DNA of 64,000 nucleotides. It comes from Diplonema japonicum. Its lineage: Eukaryota > Euglenozoa > Diplonemea > Diplonemida > Diplonemidae. The translations under genes were made by a program, and so were the position numbers. Positions 18,803-28,230 of this stretch are shown in pieces; the first letter of the stretch is position 1, and every line of letters begins with the position of its first letter. The stretch spans positions 496,001 to 560,000 of the forward strand of contig OZ025657.1 in assembly GCA_964019335.1 (NCBI GenBank), written 5' to 3'. The notes under the pieces are model-generated. The model did not search any database and was not told the origin of the DNA. It worked only from the letters and a program-made list of their open reading frames with translations.

Positions 18803-19099
18803 TTTTTTTTTATAAAGTGGAGGGCTTGTTCAATGCCTGTGATGGCATCCCAAAGAGGAAAGGTTCATATTTAAAAAAAAGTGGGGGGGGACTACAAGAG
18901 ACAAGGACGAACATTTTTTCTTCTTTTTTTTTTCTCGTTTTTTATATATTTTTATAAGTCTTTACACATTTGTATCCCAGAGCCCCCTCCGACCAAGTTT
19001 CAAAAAAAAAAAAAAAAACCACATTTCCTTTACAAGAAGTCAATACAAAAAAAGAAGAAAAGAAAGAAAAAAAAAGCTCGGTTTAAAAAATTTTACTGT

Positions 19100-21043
19100 T
19101 TATTTTTTCCTGACAACATAAGATTGTTTGCTTGTGATCATCTTCCACTCCAGCTCCTCATCAGTGGAAGTCAGCTCCCCAGCAGGGGTGTCGAGGAACA
19201 CCGTGAAAGGGGTCCGTGGGTCCCACAACGATTTGATGACGGTGAGCAAAGGGTTGCCCTGCACAGGAGGAATCCGCAAGTTAAAAAAAAAAGTGGAAGC
19301 AGGCGCATGAAGGGTGAGCTTAATACTCTTCACACCATCTAGAACAACTTTGGACGTGGGGGAGAATGAGATGTAAGAAAGGTCTTCCACCTTTTCGCGT
19401 AGACCATACACAGGGGTACCCCTTGTGAGTGCGTACTGTAAAGTGTCAGGCGACCACCCTGGGTGGATGGTGACATGGTGCTCTTCCTTATTGCTCACAA
19501 CCGTGATTGTTTTGCTGGGAAGAATTAGTTCGACATCATCGCCGTCTTTCAGTTTGTAGTAGTCCAGTTCCTTGCTGAATCTTACGTCGTTTTTATTGAC
19601 GTGGAGTTCCTTGCACCGGTCGTTCAGTTGCAGATCACGGTGTACCTTTGTAAGATGTTGTTTGGGTGTTTGGTCTGGTGTCAGTTCGAAAGGGGTCCCC
19701 TCCACGTCCCCCATCACTCGCGAGTCTGGTTTTATAAATATTTGTTTTGCCTGTACCACCAACCGACAGCACCCCCCCGTTTCGTTCAGTGATGTTTTGT
19801 AGGCCCCCGTCCCTGTTCTCCGTGACGGTAGTTTATCTGATATCTCTGGCGGTGCTACGTTTTTCAGAAACTCGTGGAACACCACAGATTTAAACACATC
19901 GTCGCCGTCGAGGTTGCGGTCCGCTGCCACATGAAACCCTTCCGAGAGGTACCCCATGCATGGTATTGACACCGCGACCACGCCCTCCGCCGGCGAGGGT
20001 TCCTTCTCGCACAGGACTTTGATGGAGTAGTTCTTTGTGATGGCAAAGCTCCCCAACGAAATATCAAACACCTGCGACACCTGCCTTGCAAGGTCGTCGT
20101 ATGAGTTATAACCGAACATCCTGCGCACGGTGCCCGAGGTGATGCAGGCCTCGTTTTTACATTGCATGACATGGTAAGTTGTGTCATGCTGCACAGTGCC
20201 CACCGCTACGGGCACCGAGTGCGATGCAACGTCGGAAGAAACGTGCAGAGCGATGGGGACAGCAAGCCCTAACAGGGTTTTGAGCGCAGCGTAGTAGTCG
20301 ATGTCGTGGTTGTCGAAGGCAAGAGTTGTGGTAGAAGGTGTCGGTGTGATGTCGGTCGTGACGTGAATTTGTTTGGGTTTTATGTGAACTGCCCACCTGC
20401 CGGTGTCTTCTGGGTCTTGCAGGAGCTCGTATGGGTGGCCGTTAGACACATGCACCCTTACGTACTCCTCAACGTCCGTGTGCGTAGAGCGCGTCACGAT
20501 TTCTTTAGTAAAGTATGTGTGGATCGACAACTGTGCCGCAACCTGTGCTTCCCTGATGACTAGGAACTTGTCGCCGTCGCAGCACTTAGTAGCACTTATG
20601 TATGTTGTCACGGCGCCTGTTTCCTCGTTCAAGAACTTCACCACTCCAGCCTCTTGGTCGGCGTACATATCCTTCAGTACCTGCTTCTGCGTGAGCGATT
20701 CGCCGTGGCGCATTAAGTAGGTTTTCGTCAGTGATTTTGTCTCGTCGGTCAGATGTACTTCTTTCAGCTTTGCTAGGTGTGTCACACCTTCACGTTCCAA
20801 AAGCAAGCTCCTTGCCTTCCTGGTGTCGAGCACGTGCGCCGTCTTGCTCCCCTCTTCGAAAAATATCCCGACATTTTCTACCACCAGCACCTCCTCGGGC
20901 TCCGGGTCTGCCAGCACTGCCGACCCTTCTTCTGCGTCTTCTTCTTGCTCCGTGTCCCCTCGTGCACGTTCATCTTCGCTTCTTTCAGCACGGCTCTCTC
21001 GTTCGCTCCGGCTACTTGATTCCTTGGAACTGCAACATCCCAT
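19100..21043 (-). CDS. N-terminally acylated (MGCCSSKE) multi-domain protein of unknown function
   Basis: The ATG at 21043 gives M-G-C-C-S-S-K, an ideal N-myristoylation signal with adjacent palmitoylatable cysteines, so it is preferred over the ATG ten codons upstream. The 647-residue product has an acidic, low-complexity segment to about residue 60, then a series of beta-rich blocks of about 100 residues that often end in a D-G-D-x-(V/F)-x-(L/V)-I strand (CCDGDKFLVI, LKDGDDVELILPSKTITVV). This suggests tandem ubiquitin-like or other beta-grasp modules, but I recognise no family. Attachment to plasma or flagellar membrane is inferred from the dual-acylation motif. A run of three Phe near the C-terminus comes from a T-run in frame. 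Confidence 0.75.
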   Translation of the reverse strand: MGCCSSKESSSRSERESRAERSEDERARGDTEQEEDAEEGSAVLADPEPEEVLVVENVGIFFEEGSKTAHVLDTRKARSLLLEREGVTHLAKLKEVHLTDETKSLTKTYLMRHGESLTQKQVLKDMYADQEAGVVKFLNEETGAVTTYISATKCCDGDKFLVIREAQVAAQLSIHTYFTKEIVTRSTHTDVEEYVRVHVSNGHPYELLQDPEDTGRWAVHIKPKQIHVTTDITPTPSTTTLAFDNHDIDYYAALKTLLGLAVPIALHVSSDVASHSVPVAVGTVQHDTTYHVMQCKNEACITSGTVRRMFGYNSYDDLARQVSQVFDISLGSFAITKNYSIKVLCEKEPSPAEGVVAVSIPCMGYLSEGFHVAADRNLDGDDVFKSVVFHEFLKNVAPPEISDKLPSRRTGTGAYKTSLNETGGCCRLVVQAKQIFIKPDSRVMGDVEGTPFELTPDQTPKQHLTKVHRDLQLNDRCKELHVNKNDVRFSKELDYYKLKDGDDVELILPSKTITVVSNKEEHHVTIHPGWSPDTLQYALTRGTPVYGLREKVEDLSYISFSPTSKVVLDGVKSIKLTLHAPASTFFFNLRIPPVQGNPLLTVIKSLWDPRTPFTVFLDTPAGELTSTDEELEWKMITSKQSYVVRKK

Positions 21044-21196
21044 TTTCCTGTGGAGATTCTTATGTGTGTTCACCGTGTGCTTGAACGGAATGCGAATTGA
21101 TGTGGATAGAAACTATCGCTAGGCGAAATGGACTGGCTAAAGAGATACGAGGATACGTACTTTGTGTGAAGTTCATCCACACAAAGCACCCATAAA

Positions 21197-23428
21197 CTAC
21201 TTCTTGGGTTCTGGGATAACGTTCTGTTGTTGAAGGAGCTCCTTGGCAACGGTGAGGATGTGCTTGAATCTGTCGGGGCCAAGGTGGATGCCGCCGTACC
21301 AGCGCGTAACAACCACAATGTAGTTCTGGACATTGGCTCGCTGCAGGAAGAAGAGCAGCTTGTCGGCAGCACCGGACTCTCCATCGTCGTCTCGCTCTTC
21401 GCGCACCTTCCCTTTCTCATCGACTACTCTGTACGCATAGATAGTAGGGTGTGCTGCCACAGCAATCCTCTTAATACTCTGCAGCGACCTCACCACCATC
21501 ATCGCCTCCTCTGCGCTCTTCACTGCAGCGCAGTGTGCGACGAACTTCGACTTCCTGTCCACTAAAGGAGGACCCTCGATAAGGTTCAAACCCGGGGGCA
21601 AGACCTCTTCATCTACCGGCAACAGGTTGTTGCTGTACTCCACACTGCTGCTCCCCTCGGACTGCAAATTCAAACTTGCAAGTTGCACCGTAAGTTGCTC
21701 CTCAAAACATTCGTTCACCCAATCTATACACGAATACACAATAGGTTCCCCAGGACAGTAGTCGGCAAGCACAGCCTGTTCCAAACCGTTTTTAATATGG
21801 TAGCCAAGCACTGCAAATGACGAGGCTACTCCGCAGCTCGAGTCTGTGTTGAATTCAATTAAAGGCGGCACGTCAGGGTAGGCTTTGGGGTAGCTGAAGG
21901 ACATTAGAATGGAAGCTTCTTTGTCATTCTCGCCGTAAGTTGTCTTGATTCTTATCGTCCACGTGGTGGGCTGCGTGGGGTGTGGAGTTAGCTCGTCGCC
22001 GTACACGGCCAACAGTGTGTCGACCTCTTCTTGTATTTCTTCTGTGATGGGAGACGCTTCACGCATTGTGGGCGTTTTACTTTCGATGACAACAGGGATC
22101 TTTTCGATAACCTTATAATCTACGTTGTTCTCTTTGCACACTCTTTCAAGGTTTGCCAGTCCCTTGGCGTGTACGTCTTTCGGTATCTTCACGCGCTTCT
22201 TCAACTCTGCGAAGGAGAGCTTTTCGTCTCCCTCGTTGTACTCAATAGTAGTGACGACACCTGCCTCATTGTCGCCATAGTGGCACATCAAACCGCCTCT
22301 CGTGTGTGGGTTGAACTTCAGTGACATTCCAGATTTGTCGGAGAATTCAACTGCGAATTTTTGTTTTATGGCAACGGAGGGCTCGATGGTGCCTCCTCTG
22401 CCGCCCCTACCTCTGCCTCTGCCTCTTCCCCTGCCAGGTGTTTCACTCACGTCTCGGTCTAGAGCTGTTCCTTGCGGTTCTTGCTGACTTTGCCGGGCGG
22501 ATTTATTTTCTAACAGCAGAATCTTCTCTTGGTTTTTGCTGCCGTGGACGAAGATGATGCTGAACGCAGTTGGTTGTGCTGAGGGCTCGAAGGCAGGCTG
22601 CTCTTCGGGCTGTGTCGCGGTATTGCTGGAGACACCAAAGTCTCCGAGAGCCAGCTTTCTTTTATGAACTTTCGCTCTGTGGAGCTTGAGCCTCTCCTCG
22701 GATGAAAAAACAGCTTTGGCAGGGTCGTACCCAGGCTTAGAGGCTCCTTCCGCATGGCAGTCGTCGCAGTAGTGATGATGCTTGCGATAATGTTCAGCGA
22801 TTTTTTGAATGTCTTTGTACACTGTTATGGAGGTGACTGTGCTGCTGCCAGCAGAGTCGCAGAGGAGGCAGTTGTAGTGGTTTAGTGTGACATGTTCGTA
22901 CAGAGCACCGTTGTCATAGCAGGGTGTGGAACAGAACCGACAGAGCGGGTGGCCAAGAAAATTCGATGGGTCTATGTGGCAGTCCTCTTCTACGGACTCA
23001 TGAAGCTTGAGCTCACTGGAAGTGTAGAGAGGGTGTTCATGGATAAACATCTGTTTTCTCCCCGTGATGCAAACCCTGCAAGGTGCTTTGTCGTGTTCTT
23101 CCTTACAGTGCCGCAACATCCCTTTTAACCCGCCGGTTGGCTTCCAATTGCACATGGTACACTTTGCAATCTTCAGTTTCGCAACTTTCTCTGCCAAGCC
23201 TTTACCTTCGCATAGCACGCCATTCCATCCTTGAGCCGGGTGTTTTTCTCCCCCTCCCGATGCCGTTCCGGTGTATAACCTCACTGTTTCAGAAGATCTT
23301 TTACACATTACACATTCTGAGGAAGATAGTCTCAGCCTCAAGACGCATAAATAGCAAGCTTTATGCCCGCACTCCCACTCCCCCCACTCCTTTACATTCT
23401 CTTCGCAGCATATCAGGCAGTCGGTCAT
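21197..23428 (-). CDS. Fusion of ZNF598/Hel2-type RING-zinc-finger module with RWD and IMPACT domains
   Basis: A 743-residue open frame from the ATG at 23428. Residues 4-42 form a RING with C4, C7, C20, H22, C25, C28, C39 and C42 (CLICCEENVKEW...CGHKACYLCVLRLR), as in the ribosome-collision ubiquitin ligase ZNF598/Hel2. It is followed by the C2H2-type array of that family (TMCNWKPTGGLKGMLRHC, CRFCSTPCYDNGALYEHV, HYRKHHHYCDDCH). After an RGRGRGRGRGG patch and a linker come an RWD-like domain (about 465-590) and a full IMPACT/UPF0029 domain with DDDGESGAADKLLFFLQ and VVVTRWYGGIHLGPDRF. IMPACT/Yih1 binds GCN1 and restrains GCN2; Hel2 senses collided ribosomes. Joining them suggests one protein coupling collision ubiquitination to integrated-stress control. 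No frameshift is visible. Confidence 0.88.
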   Translation of the reverse strand: MTDCLICCEENVKEWGEWECGHKACYLCVLRLRLSSSECVMCKRSSETVRLYTGTASGGGEKHPAQGWNGVLCEGKGLAEKVAKLKIAKCTMCNWKPTGGLKGMLRHCKEEHDKAPCRVCITGRKQMFIHEHPLYTSSELKLHESVEEDCHIDPSNFLGHPLCRFCSTPCYDNGALYEHVTLNHYNCLLCDSAGSSTVTSITVYKDIQKIAEHYRKHHHYCDDCHAEGASKPGYDPAKAVFSSEERLKLHRAKVHKRKLALGDFGVSSNTATQPEEQPAFEPSAQPTAFSIIFVHGSKNQEKILLLENKSARQSQQEPQGTALDRDVSETPGRGRGRGRGRGGRGGTIEPSVAIKQKFAVEFSDKSGMSLKFNPHTRGGLMCHYGDNEAGVVTTIEYNEGDEKLSFAELKKRVKIPKDVHAKGLANLERVCKENNVDYKVIEKIPVVIESKTPTMREASPITEEIQEEVDTLLAVYGDELTPHPTQPTTWTIRIKTTYGENDKEASILMSFSYPKAYPDVPPLIEFNTDSSCGVASSFAVLGYHIKNGLEQAVLADYCPGEPIVYSCIDWVNECFEEQLTVQLASLNLQSEGSSSVEYSNNLLPVDEEVLPPGLNLIEGPPLVDRKSKFVAHCAAVKSAEEAMMVVRSLQSIKRIAVAAHPTIYAYRVVDEKGKVREERDDDGESGAADKLLFFLQRANVQNYIVVVTRWYGGIHLGPDRFKHILTVAKELLQQQNVIPEPKK

Positions 23429-23658
23429 TTTATTTCCCTCTTTTTTTAAAAGATTGGCCTTAAAATGTTGCCCCAAATTCGAAAAAAAGGTGTTCAAACC
23501 GAACTTGAACCGAAGACCCGGTATTCGACCAGAGGGACAAGTTCAGGAACAGTTAGAAAAGAACAATTCTCATGAGAAACTGTATAAACTGAATAACGGG
23601 TGCATCAAAAAATGCACAGGAGAAAAAAATAGAAGAGAGAAAAATCCTTGAAGAATCT

Positions 23659-23991
23659 TTATTTTGGTCCCATAAGCAGCTCTTTTGCCTCGTTTATTTT
23701 TCTCGACAAATACGGCGACCCTCCCTGATCTGCGTGGTTCCGCATCATCAGCGCACGGTGCGTTTTTTTGATTTCGTCCTTGCTTGCCCCCTCCGAGAGC
23801 CCTAAGATCAATCGCGCTTCGCTCACTGTCATTTTATCGTCGAAAGCCCCCAAGTGGTTCATGAACTCTCTTGCATCCCCTTTTGCGTAATTCGTCCCTG
23901 TTGTATTCATTCTCTGATACACTTTCAACCCAACCCGTGTCGCATAGAGACCAGACACAGTGGCAAGACCAACAGCTAATAGGTGTGACAT
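23659..23991 (-). CDS. PAM18: Pam18/Tim14-like J-protein with HPD changed to HAD
   Basis: A 110-residue mitochondrial import-motor type J-protein. It has an N-terminal membrane segment (about 5-25), then a short J-domain ([20 protein letters not shown]...). The end [12 protein letters not shown] closely matches Pam18/Tim14 (S-P-Y-L-x-x-K-I-N-E-A-K-D-L-L). The helix II-III loop reads [14 protein letters not shown]: the obligatory His-Pro-Asp is His-Ala-Asp (codons CAC GCA GAT). HPD is needed by J-proteins to stimulate Hsp70, so this protein may not activate mtHsp70 normally. In trypanosomes the import-motor J-protein is reported to be a different protein (Pam27), which could have released Pam18 from constraint. 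Confidence 0.85.
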   Translation of the reverse strand: MSHLLAVGLATVSGLYATRVGLKVYQRMNTTGTNYAKGDAREFMNHLGAFDDKMTVSEARLILGLSEGASKDEIKKTHRALMMRNHADQGGSPYLSRKINEAKELLMGPK

Positions 23992-24117
23992 ATTTTCTTT
24001 TTTTTTTTTTTTTTTTTCCGTTCACCTCTTTTTTAGCATGAGAAGGGCGACATGGCCAGAAAATGGGGGGAATGAAAGTAATTAAGGGGCGGGGAAGAGA
24101 GAGAAATAAAATTAATA

Positions 24118-26244
24118 CTAATCACTGCTGCCAGCCTCGCTGTCTTCTTTTTTCCGATGCCGGCGAACTCGTTTCCGGACATGGTGCTTCTTCTTCGGGG
24201 CGGGGGTGTCGTCAGGATCATCGTCATCTTCGTGCTTGCTGGCTTCCGAGCGTCGCGACGTTCGGTGGGAAGAACCACTGCTGCCATCAGAGGTCCGGTA
24301 CGGGGTAAGGATTTTCCCGTTGCTGTTGAGGTTTGTGGGTTCGCCACTTCCGACGGTTCGAGAATACTTTCGGAAGCGTTCCTCAAGGCTGAGGTGGAGG
24401 TCCCTTTCACGAGTCTCCCTCACGTCATCAGGCCATTCATCTAACGGGTCCCTCTTACGAATCTTCATTGGGTGCGCCTCCGTGTTCAACACCCACTCCG
24501 ACAAGTCCAAAGCATCGTCGTCAGAGAACAGCAAAAACAAGTACTTCAATGTCTCTGCCAGCCAAAACGACTGCTGCAGGTCGTCCTGTTGAGGTGGAGT
24601 GAACCCGATGTTTCTCAACCCTGTGTACCCGCCATTGGGGACTCTGCACCACCGTTTCAACGCCATGAAGACGGTCCATCCCCACTCGCGATACTTCTCC
24701 TTCTTCGTTATCCTCCAAAGGTAGAAGAACGACTCCACCGTCTCGGGTCGCAGAAGGTAGTAGCTGGCACGGCCTCCGATAAACATCTCCCCTTCACGGA
24801 ACTCAACCATCTCTGGTGCTACTCCTGTCACGGTTTTGTGGTACATTTCATAACACGTTTCTGTGATCTCTTCTGCCGCCTGAAGCACAGCGTCCCTCTC
24901 CTCCCCCTTCCCGCCGTCCCTCTCCAGCTCCGTTACACCCAACGCTAACATCCCACCTGCAAAGCACGCCAGGTGATCCATCTTGTGGTAGAACCCGCCT
25001 CTTTTGTACTCTGCCAGATATGACAGCCCGTTTTTTGTTTTGTGCACCAGTTTCTTCATGATCCCCTTTGCAGCCTTTTCGTACATCTTTCGGTATCGTG
25101 TCTCTGTCTTCCCGGTAAGGAGGTATTGTTTCAGAAGATACTCGAAGAAGGAGTCCCCCAAGGCACCCAACGTAACGTGGTCGGACGTCCACTTCGCCGA
25201 AAGGGTGTTGAGGTATGTGGGGCAGAGGTAGTCATGCGGCGCGACTGACTCGATGATGTCCATGATCCATGTAGCACGCTGGTCGTATGTTGCGTCTTTG
25301 GTGTGGTGTGACAGCGTGCGTAGCTCAAGCTGCACAGTCCCAAACTCTGACAAGACAGATGAGCCTGCTGTCCATGGCGGGGAACCGTGAGCACGTGTTG
25401 CGAAATTAATCGATGCATGAGGTATCCCCGACGATGTGTTATAGGCGTGCAGAACACGGTCAGCCACTGCCCTTGCTGTTTTGAGCAGAACAGGGTATTT
25501 TTCACCGCTGAGTTCGTAAGCAGAGAGCCCTCCGCCAACCATACGGATGACAGACTCAAAGGCAGACATTGTGAAGTCAAGGTCAGGGTCGAACTCCTCT
25601 TCTAACCATTTCATGCCTTCTTGGAACTCATCCTTGAGCCCCATCAGCCACAGTGTGGACAGGGCGTCGTGTATTGTCAGGCCGAACGACTTCTGAACGC
25701 CCTTCGCCCAGTTCTTGCCTCTCTTCGAGAGCGGCATCAGCTCGTCCCAGCCCCATGCATACTGCCGGTATCCCCGCCATGAATGTCGCATGGCCTCAAC
25801 CACTTCGTTCCGTCTGCAATCCTCGTCGTCAGATTCGCTGCACGGGTCGGGTAGTGGGGCAGCACTCTGTGCTGCACCCTCGTAGGACGACACAGGCTCT
25901 TGGCGTGGTTTGCCGCACCCTTTTTCTTTTAGCAAGTCTTCTAGTTTCTTATACTTTTCTGTCCGTGCGTCCTTCACCTTGCTCAGTGCATTATTCGCGC
26001 ACTTCGTCACCTCCTTCCGCCGTTTTTTAACATCTTTTGCCAAATCGTCTGTTGTGTAGCTTTCATCTTTCTTTGCCGCCTCTCTCTTCTCTTCTATCAA
26101 ATTGTTTAGGTCCTCAATCACCGTCCCCAGACTCTCCGTCATCATCTCTAGCTTCTTCCCCAATCCGTACGTCTCTGCTCTCAAGAGGGTGAGGTCCTCG
26201 CACGTAACAGCGGTCACTATCATGAGAAGCACATAGCGGTACAT
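24118..26244 (-). CDS. GH47 class I alpha-1,2-mannosidase (ER/Golgi)
   Basis: The ATG at 26244 gives MYRYVLLMIVTAVTCED, a signal peptide or anchor; the ORF upstream overlaps the neighbouring gene and is not used. A coiled-coil stem (about 20-125) precedes a full GH47 domain: FGLTIHDALSTLWLMGL, ESVIRMVGGGLSAYELSG, LGALGDSFFEYLLKQY, DHLACFAGGMLALG, LLRPETVESFFYLWRIT, QQSFWLAETLKYLFLLFSDD and VLNTEAHP. The Glu of E-S-V-I-R, the Asp of G-D-S and the Glu of R-P-E-T are the expected catalytic residues, and Thr of N-T-E-A-H-P binds Ca2+. These enzymes trim alpha-1,2-mannose from N-glycans. The C-terminal 100 residues are basic, Ser/Asp-rich and unrelated to the family. Subclass (ER mannosidase I, Golgi or EDEM) is not decided. 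Confidence 0.9.
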   Translation of the reverse strand: MYRYVLLMIVTAVTCEDLTLLRAETYGLGKKLEMMTESLGTVIEDLNNLIEEKREAAKKDESYTTDDLAKDVKKRRKEVTKCANNALSKVKDARTEKYKKLEDLLKEKGCGKPRQEPVSSYEGAAQSAAPLPDPCSESDDEDCRRNEVVEAMRHSWRGYRQYAWGWDELMPLSKRGKNWAKGVQKSFGLTIHDALSTLWLMGLKDEFQEGMKWLEEEFDPDLDFTMSAFESVIRMVGGGLSAYELSGEKYPVLLKTARAVADRVLHAYNTSSGIPHASINFATRAHGSPPWTAGSSVLSEFGTVQLELRTLSHHTKDATYDQRATWIMDIIESVAPHDYLCPTYLNTLSAKWTSDHVTLGALGDSFFEYLLKQYLLTGKTETRYRKMYEKAAKGIMKKLVHKTKNGLSYLAEYKRGGFYHKMDHLACFAGGMLALGVTELERDGGKGEERDAVLQAAEEITETCYEMYHKTVTGVAPEMVEFREGEMFIGGRASYYLLRPETVESFFYLWRITKKEKYREWGWTVFMALKRWCRVPNGGYTGLRNIGFTPPQQDDLQQSFWLAETLKYLFLLFSDDDALDLSEWVLNTEAHPMKIRKRDPLDEWPDDVRETRERDLHLSLEERFRKYSRTVGSGEPTNLNSNGKILTPYRTSDGSSGSSHRTSRRSEASKHEDDDDPDDTPAPKKKHHVRKRVRRHRKKEDSEAGSSD

Positions 26245-26299
26245 CTTAGGACCTGTGACAAGGGTTTCTGTCGACGCAAAGGTAATAACGAGATAATCA

Positions 26300-28128
26300 C
26301 TACCACGAAGCGCTAGCAGATCGCATCTTTGCTTGCTGCACTGATAAATCAGATAACGAGTCAATGGCCTCTGACACGGTTTGCATCAAATGTGGCGCGG
26401 GAACGTCAGCCAATGCAGCCGAATTGGTAACCTTTTTTTTATTTTTATACTTCTTCTTTTTTTTGCAAGTGCCAATGCGCATACCATCTTTTGCAAATCA
26501 GACTTCAGCCCGCAGTACGCAACTTGTGCCTTGCTCTCACCTTTGATGGCTGTGACAGACTCAGTCAGTGCGGCCAGTGCAGTGGTGTCTATGTTGGTGA
26601 CATGAGTCATGTCAAGGACAACGTGACAGGTCTCAGCACCACGTTTCTGCTGCTCAGCTACAAACCCTTGGAGGCGTGCCTTCAGCACATTTGCACCGCC
26701 ACCGTGCAAAATCCCGCTAATGCTGACCACCAATACATCTGTATCAAGCACAGCATCGGGCGACCCATTGACAGGAACGTACACCACTGTCTGTCCGCGG
26801 GTCAACTTCCCCAACCTCTCCAGTTGTGGCTGCGAGCTGTCTTTTACAATAAGAATAATGCTGAAAGCAACGGCGGTCAGCAGACCAACGTTAACAGAGT
26901 ATAATGTGCCAATGAAGGCAATCACCCACAAAGCGGCATCACGCTTGTACAGGCTGATCAAACGGGTCAAATCTGACACCTTAATGAGCCCCCACACAGC
27001 GTGAATCACAATCGCCGAGAGAACACCTTTCGGTAAGAAATAAAATAACGGGGTGAGGAAGAGAAGCGTTACACCGACAACGACAGAGGCAAACACAGCA
27101 GCGGCCTGCGATTTGGCACCTGTTTCAGACGCCACGGCCGACCTGGAGAAGGCACCTGCCGAGGCATAAGCGTTGAATAGGGAGCCCGCGATGTTCGAGC
27201 ACCCCACGGCGACCAGTTCTTTATTCGCATCGATCTCGTATCCGTTTCTGTGTGCAAGCGTCTTCGCCACCGCAATGCTTTCCATGAAAGAAATGAACCC
27301 GATGGCCAAACCCGAGCTCATGATCGTCGGCAGCACACTGCGCATTCCAATCACACCCCACAGATCTGTGAGACCAGGCAAGCCATTTGGAACAGAACCA
27401 ATGATCTTCACGCCCTTGCCATCTAAGCGCAGAAGGTACGTCACGGCAGTACCGAAACAAACGACGAAGAGGGGGCCTGCCGCCTTCAATGCAGGGAACC
27501 GCTCGGAATGCTTTGTGGACATGCTTTTCGCACCCCACAGACACAAGATGAATATTACTCCAAGCCCCAGCGAGTATGTGTCGAACCCTTCACCCGTAAC
27601 TTTTGATACGAGCCTCACTGCTGTGTGAACTGTTGTGGCACCGGACTTGACAGTTATGCCGAAGATGTGCTGTGACTGTGCCACGATGACAACAACAGAC
27701 GCGCCTGCAGTAAAGCCTGATATGATGGGCAGGGTCGCGAATGAGACAAGAGCACCCATCTTCAGCATCCCCATCAATATCTGGAACAGCCCTCCCACCA
27801 TCGCCAACATCACACTTACAAGCACTTTATCAGCCGGTGACGTAACACCGGAGTTTTTTATTGCTGTTGCAGTGATCAACGACACCATGCTAACAGGCCC
27901 CACATGCATCTGCCTGCTGTCACCCATGAGAGCGTACACTACAGCCGGCACCAGTGCTGTGTACAGCCCATGTATGGGGGGCAGATCAGCAAGCATCGCA
28001 TACGCCATACTTTGAGGAATGGCCATGACACCCACTGTGACACCTGCAAGGATATCTTGCTTATCCACGCTTGGGATCCATCCTGCTTTTTCCTCTTGTA
28101 TGACCTGTGACTCAATGTCTTTCTTCAT
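26300..28128 (-). CDS. SLC26/SulP anion transporter with STAS domain
   Basis: Start at the ATG 28128 (MKKDIESQVIQEE); the frame is open a little further but without an ATG. The membrane part has the SulP signature GVTVGVMAIPQSMAYAML and LPPIHGLYTALVPAVVYALM, then about 12-14 helices, with QAAAVFASVVVGVTLLFLTP late in the bundle. A cytosolic STAS domain follows (VVSISGILHGGGANVLKA...CHVVLDMTHVTNIDTTALAA). The apparent basic tail after DLQKM is an intron: a 53-nt GT-AG intron (26432-26484) joins it to VTNSAALADVPAPHLM and a stop at 26300. The family moves sulfate, oxalate, bicarbonate or chloride; the substrate here is unknown. The stop is only 55 bases from the GH47 ATG. Confidence 0.9.
26432..26484 (-). 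other. 53-nt intron in the SLC26 gene
   Basis: Coding-sense GTATGC to AAAAG. It is A-rich and in phase; splicing swaps a Lys/Arg-rich tail for an ordinary C-terminal helix that completes the STAS domain. Confidence 0.65.
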
Positions 28129-28230
28129 GTTTAGAGCACGCAACTGTGAGACTTGTTGTTCTGGGACAGGGGGTAACGACAATGACCAAGAAGTACATAA
28201 AATAGCTTTCTTGTAAAAGAAAGCAGCTTG

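Noticed and set aside
26245-26364. Upstream start of the GH47 ORF
   Set aside because: The extra 40 codons overlap the last exon of SLC26 and hide the signal peptide at the later ATG.
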